Shown here: piece after piece, positions 9,226 to 20,231 of the stretch
Layout of the letters: every line of letters begins with the position of its first letter
How positions within the stretch are numbered: position 1 is the stretch's first letter
NCBI GenBank assembly: GCA_014803435.1
Contig: JACYFD010000006.1
Coordinates: 248,001-312,000 of the forward strand
Direction: 5' to 3'
Source of the DNA: Cellulosimicrobium terreum
GTDB lineage: Bacteria > Actinomycetota > Actinomycetes > Actinomycetales > Cellulomonadaceae
DNA: 64,000 nucleotides
Notes under the pieces: model-generated
Told to the model about the DNA's origin: nothing
Seen by the model: the letters and a program-made list of their open reading frames with translations, nothing else
The model's database searches: none
Program-made: the position numbers and the translations under genes

Positions 9226-10710
9226 GTGAGGCGCCGTCGGCACGAGGGCGACGGGACGACCGGGGACCGAGGGCGGGACACCGGGTCGTGGACCGAACCT
9301 GCCCAGGTCGCCGCGGTCCGGTTCGAGATCGTCGACGACGACGTCCCCGCGAGCCCGGACGCAGACCCTCCGGAGGAGCCCGACGACCTGACGCCGGAGC
9401 CGGTCGGTACGGCGTCGTCCGCCCCTCGCCGGCGACGGTACGCCCACCCGGTCCCGTGGGTGGCGGCAGCGGTCGCGGTCCTGGTCGGCGGGTCCGCGCT
9501 CCTCACGAGCGTCCTGGAGTCCGAGGAGAGCGTCGACGTCGCCGGCCTCCCCGGGGGGCTCCACCCGATGGGCGAGCCGCCCCGGGAGCGGTGGAGCGTG
9601 CCGGTCGACCCGCGCGGCGGCGTGATGGTCGCGCCAGGCGCGGTCGTCCTGCTCTCGGACCGGCTCACCGCCTATGCGGTGGACGACGGCCGGACCCTGT
9701 GGGAGTCGGAGCCCGTGGACGACCTCTCGACGTGCATGCCCCGCGTCGACGGCGTCCCCCGCGGCGTCCTCGTGTGCGTCGTGTCGATCCAGGGCGAGCC
9801 GGGCCGGGCACGGGTGACGACGGTCGAGTCGACGTCGGGCCGGATCGTCGGGGACCGGGTCGTCGACGCCGTGCGGTCCGCCGTGGCCCCGGTCGGAGAC
9901 ACGGACCTGGTCCGTGCCCACTGGTCGGGGGACGACCTCGTCGTCGTGCGGGAGGACGCGGCGACGGGTGAGCCCCGCTGGGAGCGCACCGTGCCGAGCT
10001 CGTCGGGGACCAACGGGCGGCTCGGGTACGACAGGGGAATCGACGGGGTGCTGCTCGGTGCCGGCGGCGGGGCGATCTCCGTCTCCGCGCCGGGGTTCGC
10101 CGCCACGTTCGCCCTCGACGGTCGCGAGCTCGCGCGGGGTGAGGTGTGGACCATCTCACAGCTGCGCGACGGCCGGTACGCCGGCAACGAGTACGGCCGT
10201 GGGACCGCGACGGTGTTCACGCGCGACGGCGAGCCGTCGTTCCAGGTGCGTGGACGGCTCCTGGACGCGCCGATCGACGACGGCTCCGCGCCGGGCGTCC
10301 TCGTCGCGAACACGTTCGGCGCGATCGCCGGCCTCGACGCCGCGACAGGGTCGTCGTTGTGGACGCTCGGGGGGACCGGGTTCCGGGGGGTGGTGCGGAT
10401 CAGCGGGCTGCTCGTGATCCAGACGGACACCGCGTTCCGGGGCGTCGACGTGACGTCGGGCGAGGAGGTGTGGTTCGTCGAGCTCGACGCGCCGGCTGGA
10501 CCCTGGCCGGTGTTCAGCGACGGGGAGTCGCTGTTCCTCACCGAGGGGTCGCGTGGTCGGGGCCGGGCGACGGCCCGGCTGGTCTCCGTGGCGCTCGAGG
10601 ACGGGACCGTCCGGTGGCGCTCGTCCCTGCCCGACGACGTCTACCACGTGTTCGCCGCCCAGGGGATGCTGTTCATGCTCAGCGCCGAGGAGCTGACCGC
10701 CGTCTCGTGA
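9226..10710 (+). CDS. Membrane-anchored PQQ-like beta-propeller protein
   Basis: A 494-residue protein with a charged cytoplasmic N-terminus (about 1-74), one membrane helix (about 75-96) and a large outside domain made of repeating strands ending in motifs such as G-x-x-L-W-x-x-x-x, typical of PQQ-like or pyrrolo-quinoline-type beta-propellers. No enzyme site is recognisable, and binding of PQQ itself is not implied by the fold. Two cysteines (in S-T-C-M-P and V-L-V-C-V) are close enough to form a disulfide. The GTG start has TAGCCT six bases upstream. Confidence 0.7.
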   Translation: MRRRRHEGDGTTGDRGRDTGSWTEPAQVAAVRFEIVDDDVPASPDADPPEEPDDLTPEPVGTASSAPRRRRYAHPVPWVAAAVAVLVGGSALLTSVLESEESVDVAGLPGGLHPMGEPPRERWSVPVDPRGGVMVAPGAVVLLSDRLTAYAVDDGRTLWESEPVDDLSTCMPRVDGVPRGVLVCVVSIQGEPGRARVTTVESTSGRIVGDRVVDAVRSAVAPVGDTDLVRAHWSGDDLVVVREDAATGEPRWERTVPSSSGTNGRLGYDRGIDGVLLGAGGGAISVSAPGFAATFALDGRELARGEVWTISQLRDGRYAGNEYGRGTATVFTRDGEPSFQVRGRLLDAPIDDGSAPGVLVANTFGAIAGLDAATGSSLWTLGGTGFRGVVRISGLLVIQTDTAFRGVDVTSGEEVWFVELDAPAGPWPVFSDGESLFLTEGSRGRGRATARLVSVALEDGTVRWRSSLPDDVYHVFAAQGMLFMLSAEELTAVS

Positions 10711-10818
10711 GACTGCCGCGTGGCCGCTTGAGCCGACGGGGCGAAGACGGTAGAAACGGTCGGGGCATGAGCCCGCGCGCGTGCGTCCGGCACGACGCGA
10801 CAGCGTAGGGAGTGGTAC

Positions 10819-12807
10819 ATGACCAACGAGACCGGAGCCGTGCACGACCCCGAGATCGAGGCGGCCGGTGCCGAGCGGGAGCCGGAGGTTGACGGCGAGC
10901 CCACCGAGGCCGCGCCCGACGTCACGCCCGCCGGGTCGACGCACGACCCTGCACCACCGAGCCCTTTCGCCGGCATCCCTGTCAGCGACTTCGTCCGCGA
11001 CGGCGTCGCCGCGCTCCTGCTGCTCGTCTCGTTCGCGCTCCCGTGGAGCCTGGACGGCCGGGCGTCGGGCAAGGTCGACGTCGTCCTGATCACCCTCCTG
11101 TCGCTGCTCTCCCTCGCGCTGCCGTACCTGGCGCGCATCGGGGTGCTCCCTGCGACCTGGACCGTGCACTCGACCCGCCGCGCGCGGCTGCTCGCGAACG
11201 CGCCGTACGGCGTTCTCGTGGCCGTCTACCTGGTGATCGACGTGCTCGGCGGCCTCGACGTGATCGACACGCGGGGCGGTCTCGGCCCCGCCGTCGCGCT
11301 CGGCCTCGCCGGCGCCGTCCTCGCGGCCCAGCCGCGTCAGTGCGAGCTCGGGCCGGACGACGAGGACCGGGACGTCACGGACAGCTGGCTGCGCATCCTG
11401 GTGGTCCTCGCCGGCGTGCTCGTCGTGACCGTGCTGCTCACCGTGGTCCTGACGATCGTCAGCCTGGGCGGGGGCCTCGCGTTCGTCCTGCAGGTGCTGC
11501 TCAACGCGGTGCTCGTGCTCGCGCTCGCCGGCCTGCCGGTGCTCGGGACGTGGAAGCGCGCCGAGGGAGCGCGCCTCACCCTCGTCTCGCTCGGTCTCCT
11601 CGTGGCCCTGGCGTTCCTCCTCGGCTCCGGCGGAGGTTTCCTGTTCTCCATCGAGAGCACGCACGCCGGTGCGTTCGGTCTCGTCCTCGTCCCGGCGCTC
11701 GCCGCGGTCGCAGCGGCGCCTGCCGTCCGACGTGCCATGGTCGCCGAGCAGCCCACCACGTCCTGGGTCGCCGTCGCGGTGCGTGCCCTGGACCTGGCGG
11801 CGGTCGTCGCCGGCTACATCGCGCTGTCCGGCGTGATCACGCTCGTCAGCGGCCTGTCCGGTGCGAGCGTCGTGCTGAGCCTCGTCCTCGGGGTGCTCGC
11901 CGCTGCCGTCGCCCTCGTCGCACGCCGTTCCCTCGCGCGCGACGCCGCCAACGGCCGCCTGCTCGCCCTCGGCGGCGCCGGTGCGGTGGCGCTGCTGGGC
12001 ATCGTCCTGCTCGTCGTCGTCTCCGGCGGCGTCCCGAACCTGCTGCTCGCGTTCGGCCTCCCGCTCCTCGTCGTGTACGCGCTCGTCGTCCCGGCCGAGG
12101 TCCGGGAGTACTTCGCCGAGAACCGCCCGGGCGCGACGGCCGCGGCACCCCAGAGCGCCTACGTCTGGCAGGCACCCGCGCCGAAGCCGGTGCGGGCACC
12201 GGCCCACCCCGGCTACGGACCCGCCGGCTACGGACCCGCCGGCTACGGGGCGGGCGAGCCGCAGGCCCAGCAGTGGGCTCCGCAGGGTGGTCACGACGCG
12301 ACGCAGGTGATCGGCGTGCAGACCGTCGAGCCGCAGCGCACGGGGTACGCGGCCCAGCCGGGGCTCGCGCACGACGGCGGACCCGAGACGGCCGTCCTTC
12401 CCCCGTACTCGGGGGAGCAGCCGACGGCGCCGGGGCAGTACGCGCAGGAGGGCTACGGCCAGCAGGGTCACGGCCAGCAGGGTTACGGCCAGCAGGGTTA
12501 CGGCCAGCAGGGCTACGCGCAGGAGGGCTACGGGCAGCAGTCCTACGCACCCCAGCAGCCCTACGCGCAGCCCGAGCCCACGCCGGCACCGCAGTCGTAC
12601 GCTCCCGCACAGCCGGTGGGGTTCACCTCGGAGCAGGCGCTCGACCCGTCGACGCCGCTCGAGGTGCTCGCGCAGATCGTGCAGGACGCCCCGCACCTGC
12701 GACCGCAGGTCGCGGCGAACCCGTCGACGTACCCGGCGCTGCTCGACTGGCTGGGCAACCTCGGCGACCCCGCCGTCGACGCCGCGCTGCGCAGCCGCCA
12801 GGGCTGA
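10819..12807 (+). CDS. Polytopic membrane protein with GYGQQ repeats and a C-terminal LRV-like helical domain
   Basis: The 662-residue product has an acidic 50-residue N-terminus, about ten to twelve hydrophobic helices (about 55-430), then a Pro/Ala/Tyr/Gln-rich tail. Within the tail GYGPA occurs in tandem (near 470-480) and G-Y-G-Q-Q-G or close variants occur about eight times (near 540-575). The last 55 residues ([13 protein letters not shown], then D-A-P-H-L-R-P-x-V-A-A-N-P) resemble one variant-leucine-rich-repeat unit seen at the ends of many actinobacterial proteins. Function unknown. ATG 10819 is preceded by a modest purine-rich ribosome binding site. A large hairpin follows the gene. 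Confidence 0.65.
   Translation: MTNETGAVHDPEIEAAGAEREPEVDGEPTEAAPDVTPAGSTHDPAPPSPFAGIPVSDFVRDGVAALLLLVSFALPWSLDGRASGKVDVVLITLLSLLSLALPYLARIGVLPATWTVHSTRRARLLANAPYGVLVAVYLVIDVLGGLDVIDTRGGLGPAVALGLAGAVLAAQPRQCELGPDDEDRDVTDSWLRILVVLAGVLVVTVLLTVVLTIVSLGGGLAFVLQVLLNAVLVLALAGLPVLGTWKRAEGARLTLVSLGLLVALAFLLGSGGGFLFSIESTHAGAFGLVLVPALAAVAAAPAVRRAMVAEQPTTSWVAVAVRALDLAAVVAGYIALSGVITLVSGLSGASVVLSLVLGVLAAAVALVARRSLARDAANGRLLALGGAGAVALLGIVLLVVVSGGVPNLLLAFGLPLLVVYALVVPAEVREYFAENRPGATAAAPQSAYVWQAPAPKPVRAPAHPGYGPAGYGPAGYGAGEPQAQQWAPQGGHDATQVIGVQTVEPQRTGYAAQPGLAHDGGPETAVLPPYSGEQPTAPGQYAQEGYGQQGHGQQGYGQQGYGQQGYAQEGYGQQSYAPQQPYAQPEPTPAPQSYAPAQPVGFTSEQALDPSTPLEVLAQIVQDAPHLRPQVAANPSTYPALLDWLGNLGDPAVDAALRSRQG
12434..12556 (+). 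repeat. In-frame tandem repeat encoding [10 protein letters not shown] units
   Basis: Units of 15-18 bases built on GGCTACGGCCAGCAG recur about eight times inside the membrane protein gene at 10819-12807. Units differ at third positions and some encode H or A in place of Y or G, which argues for an old protein-level repeat rather than a recent slippage event. Confidence 0.8.
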
Positions 12808-12859
12808 CCGCGCGTCGGGCGCACCCTGCGCCGGGCACCCGAGACAGCGACCCACGGTT

Positions 12860-12907
12860 CGAGATGGCGACGTACGACCGGGAAGCCGGTCGTACGTCGC
12901 CATCTCG
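12860..12907. terminator. Perfect 22-bp hairpin, terminator or dispersed palindrome
   Basis: Bases 12860-12881 are exactly complementary to 12886-12907, with loop GAAG (12882-12885). There is no T-tract. It lies 53 bases after the membrane protein stop and before the leuA promoter, so termination is the simplest role. The perfection and moderate GC content of the arms are unusual next to the other hairpins in the window. Confidence 0.7.
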
Positions 12908-12971
12908 GGGACCGTCGTCCCGGTCGGGTGCTCGGTGAGTGGATGTCGTGGGCGCATCGTCGCGTGCGGGG

Positions 12972-12977
12972 TACAGT
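12972..12977 (+). promoter_or_regulatory. -10 element TACAGT of the leuA leader transcript
   Basis: TACAGT is a good TANNNT -10 and ends six bases before GTG 12984, so the transcript probably begins with the leader peptide start codon. No clear -35 is visible. Confidence 0.5.
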
Positions 12978-12983
12978 GACGGT

Positions 12984-14895
<1,912 letters not shown>

Positions 14896-14909
14896 CCGAT
14901 CTGTCCTCA

Positions 14910-14961
14910 CGCAGTCCGGGGGAGGTCCCTCGGGCTGCGCGGGGACGACGGCGCGTCGTCC
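14910..14961 (+). terminator. Two tandem hairpins after leuA
   Basis: The first stem pairs 14910-14923 with 14926-14939 (about 14 pairs with two G-T wobbles). The second pairs 14943-14950 with 14954-14961 (eight pairs, loop GCG). They begin 15 bases after the leuA stop and no gene follows until 15113, which supports transcription termination without a strong T-tract. Confidence 0.6.
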
Positions 14962-15112
14962 TCCCGGTCGCTCGTTCCTCGCGACCTCCCGCCAGACCCG
15001 CCACGACGTGTCGTCGTCCCCGCTCCGCACGCTCGTCCTGCCCGTGACCCCGAAGAGCTGCACCCCACGCGAGCCGCACCGGAGCGTGGGCGGGATGACG
15101 GACAATGGGGGC

Positions 15113-15874
15113 GTGGTCCTGTACCGAGACGAGGCGATCGTCCTGCGCACCCAGAAGCTGGGTGAGGCGGACCGGATCGTCACCCTCCTGACGCGCGAGC
15201 ACGGCAAGGTGCGTGCGGTCGGCAAGGGTGTGCGGCGCACGTCGTCCCGGTTCGGTGCGCGCCTGGAGCCGTTCATGTTCGTCGACGTCCAGCTGTACGC
15301 GGGCCGGGCGCTCGACACGGTGACGCAGGTCGAGACGGTAGGGCCGTACGCGCGCCGCATCTGCGAGGACTACGGCCTGTACACCGCGGGCACGGCGATG
15401 CTCGAGACGGCGGAGCGTCTCGTCTCCGACGAGCGCGAGCCCGCGGTCCAGCAGTTCTGGCTCCTCGCCGGAGCGCTGCGTGCGCTCTCGGAGCACGCGC
15501 ACGCGCCGGGGCTCGTGCTGGACTCGTACCTGCTGCGCGCGCTCGCCGTCGCAGGGTGGGCACCGTCGTTCACCGACTGCGCACGCTGCGGCGAGCCCGG
15601 ACCGCACCGCGCGTTCGCCGTCGCTCAGGGTGGCGCCGTGTGCTCGCGCTGCCGCCCCCCGGGGTCGACGTCGCCCGCCCCCGAGACCTTCGACCTCCTG
15701 GCCGCGCTGCTCGCCGGCGAGTGGGAGGCCGCGGACGGGTCCGACACGCGGCACCGCAGGGAAGCCGGCGGTCTCGTGGCCGCGTACAGCCAATATCACC
15801 TGGAGAGAACGTTGCGATCACTGCGCATGGTGGAGCGGGACGTCCCCGTGGCGGACGCGGGAGCGGGCGCCTGA
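15113..15874 (+). CDS. recO: DNA repair protein RecO
   Basis: Mediator protein that loads RecA at gaps in the RecFOR pathway. The 253 residues have an N-terminal OB fold beginning [12 protein letters not shown], a helical domain, and a zinc finger with C-A-R-C and C-S-R-C pairs (near residues 160-185). I chose GTG 15113, which matches the family start and lies six bases after a GACAAT hexamer; ATG 15095 would add six residues. The stop overlaps the uppS start by one base. Confidence 0.93.
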   Translation: MVLYRDEAIVLRTQKLGEADRIVTLLTREHGKVRAVGKGVRRTSSRFGARLEPFMFVDVQLYAGRALDTVTQVETVGPYARRICEDYGLYTAGTAMLETAERLVSDEREPAVQQFWLLAGALRALSEHAHAPGLVLDSYLLRALAVAGWAPSFTDCARCGEPGPHRAFAVAQGGAVCSRCRPPGSTSPAPETFDLLAALLAGEWEAADGSDTRHRREAGGLVAAYSQYHLERTLRSLRMVERDVPVADAGAGA

Positions 15875-16671
15875 TGGCGCGGCCACGGACCGACGTCGTC
15901 CCGCCCTACCCGCATCCTTCCGGGGCTCGGCCGCCGGCCATCCCTCGGCAGTTCGTGCCGAACCACGTCGCCGTCGTCATGGACGGCAACGGGCGCTGGG
16001 CGAACGCGCGCGGCCTGCCGCGCACGGCGGGGCACGAGGCCGGGGAGGCGGCACTGCTCGACGTCGTCGCGGGTGCCGTCGAGATCGGCGTGAAGCACGT
16101 CTCGGCGTACGCGTTCTCGACGGAGAACTGGAAGCGCTCGCCCGAGGAGGTGCGCTTCCTCATGGGGTTCAACCGTGACGTGATCCGGCGCCGCCGCGAC
16201 GAGATGGACTCGTGGGGGGTGCGCGTGCGCTGGGCGGGCCGTCGGCCGCGGCTGTGGACCTCGGTGATCAAGGAGCTCGAGATCGCCGAGGAGCAGACGC
16301 GCGGGAACGACGTGTGCACCCTGACGATGTGCGTGAACTACGGCGGGCGTGCCGAGATCGCCGACGCCGCGGCGGCGATCGCCCGTGAGGTGGCCGCGGG
16401 TCGCCTCGACCCGTCGAAGGTCACCGAGCGCACGGTGCAGCGATACCTGGACGAGCCGGACCTGCCCGACGTCGACCTGTTCCTGCGCAGCTCGGGCGAG
16501 CAGCGCACGTCGAACTTCATGATCTGGCAGGCCGCGTACGCGGAGCTGGTCTTCCTGCCCGAGCCGTGGCCGGACGTCGACCGGCGCCACCTGTGGCGCG
16601 CGGTCGAGGAGTTCGCGCGGCGTGACCGCCGGTACGGGGGAGCCGTCGACACCGTCGGTTCGGCGGGCTGA
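15874..16671 (+). CDS. uppS: Isoprenyl transferase (undecaprenyl or decaprenyl diphosphate synthase)
   Basis: cis-Prenyltransferase making the C50-C55 lipid carrier for cell-wall sugars. The 265-residue protein contains the active-site segment [12 protein letters not shown] near residue 34, the R-T-A-G-H-E-A-G turn, S-T-E-N-W-x-R-S, and the C-terminal R-S-S-G-E-Q-R-x-S-N-F. Actinobacteria often have two paralogues; chain length cannot be read from this sequence. The start ATG overlaps the recO stop, and the recO-uppS pair is conserved in the phylum. Confidence 0.95.
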   Translation: MARPRTDVVPPYPHPSGARPPAIPRQFVPNHVAVVMDGNGRWANARGLPRTAGHEAGEAALLDVVAGAVEIGVKHVSAYAFSTENWKRSPEEVRFLMGFNRDVIRRRRDEMDSWGVRVRWAGRRPRLWTSVIKELEIAEEQTRGNDVCTLTMCVNYGGRAEIADAAAAIAREVAAGRLDPSKVTERTVQRYLDEPDLPDVDLFLRSSGEQRTSNFMIWQAAYAELVFLPEPWPDVDRRHLWRAVEEFARRDRRYGGAVDTVGSAG

Positions 16672-16729
16672 GACCGGCGGACTGAGACCGACTGGCGGAC
16701 TGAGACCGACCGGCGGGCTGGGACCGGCC
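16662..16729 (+). repeat. Three to four 18-bp imperfect tandem repeats after uppS
   Basis: Units start at about 16658, 16676, 16694 and 16712 and follow GGCGGRCTGAGACCGACY; the first overlaps the last codons of uppS and is 14 bases, the last is diverged. The array fills the short gap between the convergent uppS and hydrolase genes. It does not form a CRISPR-like or obvious hairpin structure. Confidence 0.75.
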
Positions 16730-16746
16730 CACTGGGCCGCAGGCGG

Positions 16747-17484
16747 TCAGCGGGTCGTGCCGTCCTCGGGGGGCAGCTCGCGGACGAGAGCGTCGAGACG
16801 GTCGGCGAGCTCTGCCGGCCGGCTGAGGGCGACGAGGTGCCCGCCCGCCATCTCCTGCACGGGCAGCCCGAGCCGTTCCTGGGCGACCCGGCGCTGGAGC
16901 TCGAGCGGGAACAGGCGGTCGTCGCGACCCTGGAGCACGACGGTGGGCACGTCCGGCCACGTACCGGCCGGCCACGGATCGGCGAACGACCGTGCGGAGG
17001 GTGCCCGGTCGTCGTCGGCGAGCACGCGCGCCCTGACGTCGGCAGGCACGTCGTGGAAGAAGTCACGGTCGGGGTCGAACGGGCCGAGCCCGGCCGACTC
17101 CCGCGCCGCCTCGTGGCCGGTCGCCTCCCACCAGGCCGCTCCCGTCTCCCCGGGCAGCGGGATCATCGGGTTGAGGAGGACGAGGAGCCGGACCCGGACG
17201 CGGGCGGCGACCAGCGGACCGACATAGGCACCCATCGACTGCGCGACGACCACCGGTGGTCCGTCGGACCCTCCGGCGTCGTCGAGCGTGGCGAGCGTGA
17301 TGTCGGTGAGCGCCGCCCAGTCGTAACGCTCGTCGTGCTGAGGCAGGTCGACGGCCACGGGACGGTGCCCGCGCCTGGTGAGCTCGGGGACGAGGAGGTC
17401 CCAGTACCCGGGATGGCCCCCCGCGCCGGGGACGAGGAGAAAGGTCGTCATACCCGCAGGACCGGCCGGGGCCGGAGGACTCAT
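16747..17484 (-). CDS. Alpha/beta hydrolase
   Basis: A 245-residue soluble hydrolase with no signal peptide. It shows the oxyanion segment L-V-P-G-A-G-G-H-P, a nucleophile elbow A-Q-S-M-G (AxSxG in place of GxSxG), an Asp in G-R-D-D-R-L-F-P and a His in A-G-G-H-L-V. The closest general type is esterase or salicylate-binding-like hydrolases; substrate unknown. ATG 17484 overlaps the DedA stop as ATGA, suggesting coupling to the znu/zur unit; ATG 17451 (M-T-T-F-L-L-V-P) is an alternative 11 codons in. Its link to zinc physiology is not clear. Confidence 0.75.
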   Translation of the reverse strand: MSPPAPAGPAGMTTFLLVPGAGGHPGYWDLLVPELTRRGHRPVAVDLPQHDERYDWAALTDITLATLDDAGGSDGPPVVVAQSMGAYVGPLVAARVRVRLLVLLNPMIPLPGETGAAWWEATGHEAARESAGLGPFDPDRDFFHDVPADVRARVLADDDRAPSARSFADPWPAGTWPDVPTVVLQGRDDRLFPLELQRRVAQERLGLPVQEMAGGHLVALSRPAELADRLDALVRELPPEDGTTR

Positions 17485-18029
17485 CGGTCGTCGGTCGCGC
17501 TCGCGTCGACGACGGCCCGGGCGTTGCCGGACCGGGCGGCGCCGGACCGGCGTCGGGCGAGGACCAAGAGCGCGACGGCGCCCACGACGACCAGGGCGAG
17601 GGCGGTGGCGACCCAGGGGGAGCCGGTGGCGGCGGCGAGGGCGGCGGTCCATGCCGCCCAGCCGACCGTCGCGTAGATGGTCGCGTGGATCGCGCACCCG
17701 AGGAGCATCGCGGGCAGGTACCGCCCGAAGGGCATCCGGACCACGCCCGCCGCGGCGTTGACGACGGTCTTGGTCCCGGTCGCGAGGAACGAGGCGGGAA
17801 CCGCGACGAGCCCCCAGCGCTGCAGCACCTCGACGCCACGTGCCGTCGAGCTCCCGGAGAGCCAGACGTGCGCCCGGGCGACCCAGGGCCGGACCGGGCG
17901 CGTGCGGTCCAGGGTCCAGACGGTCACGAGGCGTGCGACCCAGTACGTGGCCTGGGTGCGGACGAGGACGACGGCGAAGAAGAACGCGAACAGGGCCGCG
18001 AACGGTGCGTCGTCGAGCGCTGCGGGCAC
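17481..18029 (-). CDS. DedA/VTT-domain membrane protein
   Basis: A 182-residue small membrane protein with hydrophobic stretches near 10-30, 75-100, 115-140 and 145-170, and the segment G-x-x-x-V-V-N-A-A-A-G-V-V-R-M-P-F-G-R-Y typical of the SNARE-associated/DedA (VTT) family, which moves lipid carriers or phospholipids across the membrane. Shorter than canonical DedA (about 200-220 residues), so the first helices may be reduced. GTG 18029 is three bases after the zur stop (18032). It is probably co-transcribed with znuACB-zur. Confidence 0.65.
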   Translation of the reverse strand: MPAALDDAPFAALFAFFFAVVLVRTQATYWVARLVTVWTLDRTRPVRPWVARAHVWLSGSSTARGVEVLQRWGLVAVPASFLATGTKTVVNAAAGVVRMPFGRYLPAMLLGCAIHATIYATVGWAAWTAALAAATGSPWVATALALVVVGAVALLVLARRRSGAARSGNARAVVDASATDDR

Positions 18030-18031
18030 GC

Positions 18032-18433
18032 TCAGTCCTGCCCGGGCACCGCGGGTCCTGCGGCCGCGCACACCGCGCACGTGCCGAACAGCTCGACGGT
18101 GTGCTGGATGTCGGTGAACCCGTGGGCGTCGCCCACGCGCGATGCCCAGGCCTCGACGGTCGGGCCGTCGATCTCGACCGTGCGCCCGCACGTCCGGCAC
18201 ACGAGGTGGTGGTGGTGCTCACGGCGCTCGCAGCGCCGGTAGAGGTTCTCGCCCTCCTCGGTCCGCAGCACGTCGACCTCCCCGCCGTCCGCGAGGCTCT
18301 GCAGCGTGCGGTAGACGGTCGCGAGACCGACGGTGTCCCCGCGCGAGCGCAGGAGCTCGTGCAGTTGCTGGGCGCTGCGGAAGTCGTCGAGCTCGTCGAG
18401 CGCATCGGCGACGGCGGTGCGCTGGCGGGTCAT
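18032..18433 (-). CDS. zur: Fur-family regulator, probably zinc uptake regulator Zur
   Basis: A 133-residue metalloregulator with an N-terminal winged helix (V-G-L-A-T-V-Y-R-T-L-Q-S-L-A-D near 35-50), the H-H-H-H-L-V-C-R-T-C-G metal and dimer motif (near 72-85) and a second C-x2-C pair near the end (C-A-V-C). Fur family membership is certain; the zinc assignment rests on its place at the end of znuACB and on the Fur/Zur-type box at the znuA promoter. ATG 18433 overlaps the znuB stop as ATGA; GTG 18442 would add three residues. It would autoregulate through the znuA promoter. Confidence 0.88.
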   Translation of the reverse strand: MTRQRTAVADALDELDDFRSAQQLHELLRSRGDTVGLATVYRTLQSLADGGEVDVLRTEEGENLYRRCERREHHHHLVCRTCGRTVEIDGPTVEAWASRVGDAHGFTDIQHTVELFGTCAVCAAAGPAVPGQD

Positions 18434-19392
18434 GCGCTGCACGAGTCACCTCCGGCGGCCGAGCCTGTGCGGACCCGCGCGGGCGGGGAGTCGATGTCGA
18501 GGTCGTCGGGGATGTCCGGGTGGGGGTCGTGGGGGGTGCGCGGGCGACGGCGCAGCACGAGCGGACGGACGAGCGCGACGAGCAGGTAGGCCCCGAGCGC
18601 GAGCACCACGATCGTCGCACCGGGGGACAACGGGTACCAGTAGGTGATCGTCAGACCGACGAGGCACACGACCACGCCCACGACCGACGCGACGAGCATG
18701 GTGCGCCGGAACGAGCGCGTGAGGAGCTGGGCGACGGCGACCGGGACGATCATGAGTGCGCTCACCAGCAGCAGCCCGACGACGCGCATGGCGACGGTCA
18801 CGGTGAGGGCGGCGACGACCGCGACGGCGATGTTGAGCGTGCGGACCGGCAGGCCCGACGCGCGCGCGAACTCCTCGTCGTGGCTGACGGAGAAGAGTGC
18901 GGCGCGCAGGCCGATGCCGACGAGCAGGATGATCGCGCCGAGCACGACCGTCAGCACGAGATCGGCCGACGTGACCGTCGAGATCGAGCCGAACAGGTAC
19001 TGCATGAGGCTCCCGGCGGAGCCTCCCGCGATGCCGATGAGCAGGACGCCGCCGGCGATGCCGCCGTAGAAGAGCATGGCGAGCGCGAGGTCGCCGCTCG
19101 TGCGGCCGCGCTCGCGCACGATCTCGATCGCGACGGCGCCGACGACGGCCGCGACGACCGCGCCGGGGATCGCGAGCGCGTCGTCCGGCACGACGCCCAT
19201 GGCGGCACCCACGAGCCACCCGAGCGCCACGCCCGTGAGCGCGACGTGGCCGATCCCGTCGCCGAGCAGCGCAAGACGACGCTGGACGAGATAGGTGCCG
19301 ACGACCGGGGCGCTGACACCGACGAGGAGCGCGGCGAGCAGCGCCCGCTGCATGAGCGGGTCGGTGAACATCAACGAGAGCTCGTCGATCAT
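18430..19392 (-). CDS. znuB: Zinc ABC transporter permease ZnuB
   Basis: Inner-membrane permease for zinc (or manganese) import. The 320-residue protein has eight to nine hydrophobic helices and the ABC-3 family signatures, including L-L-G-D-G-I-G-H-V-A-L-T-G-V near residue 45, V-S-H-D-E-E-F-A-R and G-L-L-L-V-S-A-L-M-I-V-P. The tail after residue 270 is Arg/Pro/Asp-rich and longer than usual. Start and stop both overlap neighbours as ATGA. Confidence 0.93.
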   Translation of the reverse strand: MIDELSLMFTDPLMQRALLAALLVGVSAPVVGTYLVQRRLALLGDGIGHVALTGVALGWLVGAAMGVVPDDALAIPGAVVAAVVGAVAIEIVRERGRTSGDLALAMLFYGGIAGGVLLIGIAGGSAGSLMQYLFGSISTVTSADLVLTVVLGAIILLVGIGLRAALFSVSHDEEFARASGLPVRTLNIAVAVVAALTVTVAMRVVGLLLVSALMIVPVAVAQLLTRSFRRTMLVASVVGVVVCLVGLTITYWYPLSPGATIVVLALGAYLLVALVRPLVLRRRPRTPHDPHPDIPDDLDIDSPPARVRTGSAAGGDSCSA

Positions 19393-20231
19393 GAGTCGGT
19401 CCTCGATCCGTGACCGGCGGTCCGGTCGGGGTACAGGGTGTCCTCGAGCCCCAGGCTCGGGCCGGTGGCGACCTCGTCGGGCTGGTGCGGGTGCAGGTGC
19501 TGGTGCGAGGCGCTCGCGTGGGACGCCGACGGGCGCGGCGGCGCGCCGTCGTGCACGACGCGGCCGTGACGGAGCACGACGGCCCGCTCGACGAGGGGCG
19601 CGAGGGCGCCGAGCTCGTGGAGCACGACGAGCACGGTCAGCCCGGAGCCGACGAGTCGGGCCATGGTGGCGGCGAACGCGTCCTGGCTGGGTGCGTCGAC
19701 GCCGGCGACCGGCTCGTCGAGGACGAGCAGGTCGGGCTCGCGCACGAGCGCGCGGGCGATGAGCACGCGCTGCTGCTGCCCGCCGGAGAGCTCGGACGTC
19801 GTGCTGCCCGCGCGGTCGGCGAGCCCGACGAGCTCGAGCGCCGCCTCGGACCGGACCCGCCAGTCGCGCGGCAGGCGCAGCCGGGTGCGGCTCAGCAGGC
19901 CGGAGGCGACGACCTCGGACGCGGTCGAGGGCATGCCCGACGGCGCGGCGACCCGCTGCGGCACGTACCCGAGCCGAGGCCACGGCACGCGCGGACCGAG
20001 CGGCTCACCGAAGAGCTCGACGGAACCCTCCGCGAGCGGCACGATCCCGACGAGCGAGCGGACGAGAGTCGACTTCCCGCTCCCGTTGGCACCGAGGAGG
20101 GCGACGACCTCTCCGGCCCGGACGTCGAGGTCGATCCCGCGCAGGATCTCGCTGCCGCCGAGGGTGACCCGCACGCCGCGGGCGGAGACGAGCGCGCCGG
20201 GCGACGACGAGCCGGACGGTGCCGCACTCAT
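19389..20231 (-). CDS. znuC: Zinc ABC transporter ATP-binding protein ZnuC
   Basis: ATPase that powers zinc import with ZnuB. The 280 residues include Walker A G-A-N-G-S-G-K-S-T-L (near 50), signature L-S-G-G-Q-Q-Q-R-V, Walker B L-L-V-L-D-E-P and the H-loop L-V-V-L-H-E-L. The C-terminal tail is His-rich (several HxH pairs near 235-250), which could bind metal. ATG 20231 overlaps the znuA stop. Confidence 0.94.
   Translation of the reverse strand: MSAAPSGSSSPGALVSARGVRVTLGGSEILRGIDLDVRAGEVVALLGANGSGKSTLVRSLVGIVPLAEGSVELFGEPLGPRVPWPRLGYVPQRVAAPSGMPSTASEVVASGLLSRTRLRLPRDWRVRSEAALELVGLADRAGSTTSELSGGQQQRVLIARALVREPDLLVLDEPVAGVDAPSQDAFAATMARLVGSGLTVLVVLHELGALAPLVERAVVLRHGRVVHDGAPPRPSASHASASHQHLHPHQPDEVATGPSLGLEDTLYPDRTAGHGSRTDS

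Noticed and set aside
12434-12556. Possible CRISPR array
   Set aside because: The repeats are 15-18 bases, contiguous, in frame and without spacers; they encode GYGQQ units of a protein.
16726-16738. GGCCCACTGGGCC as a terminator after uppS
   Set aside because: The dyad leaves a one-base centre, so it cannot form a stable hairpin with a normal loop.
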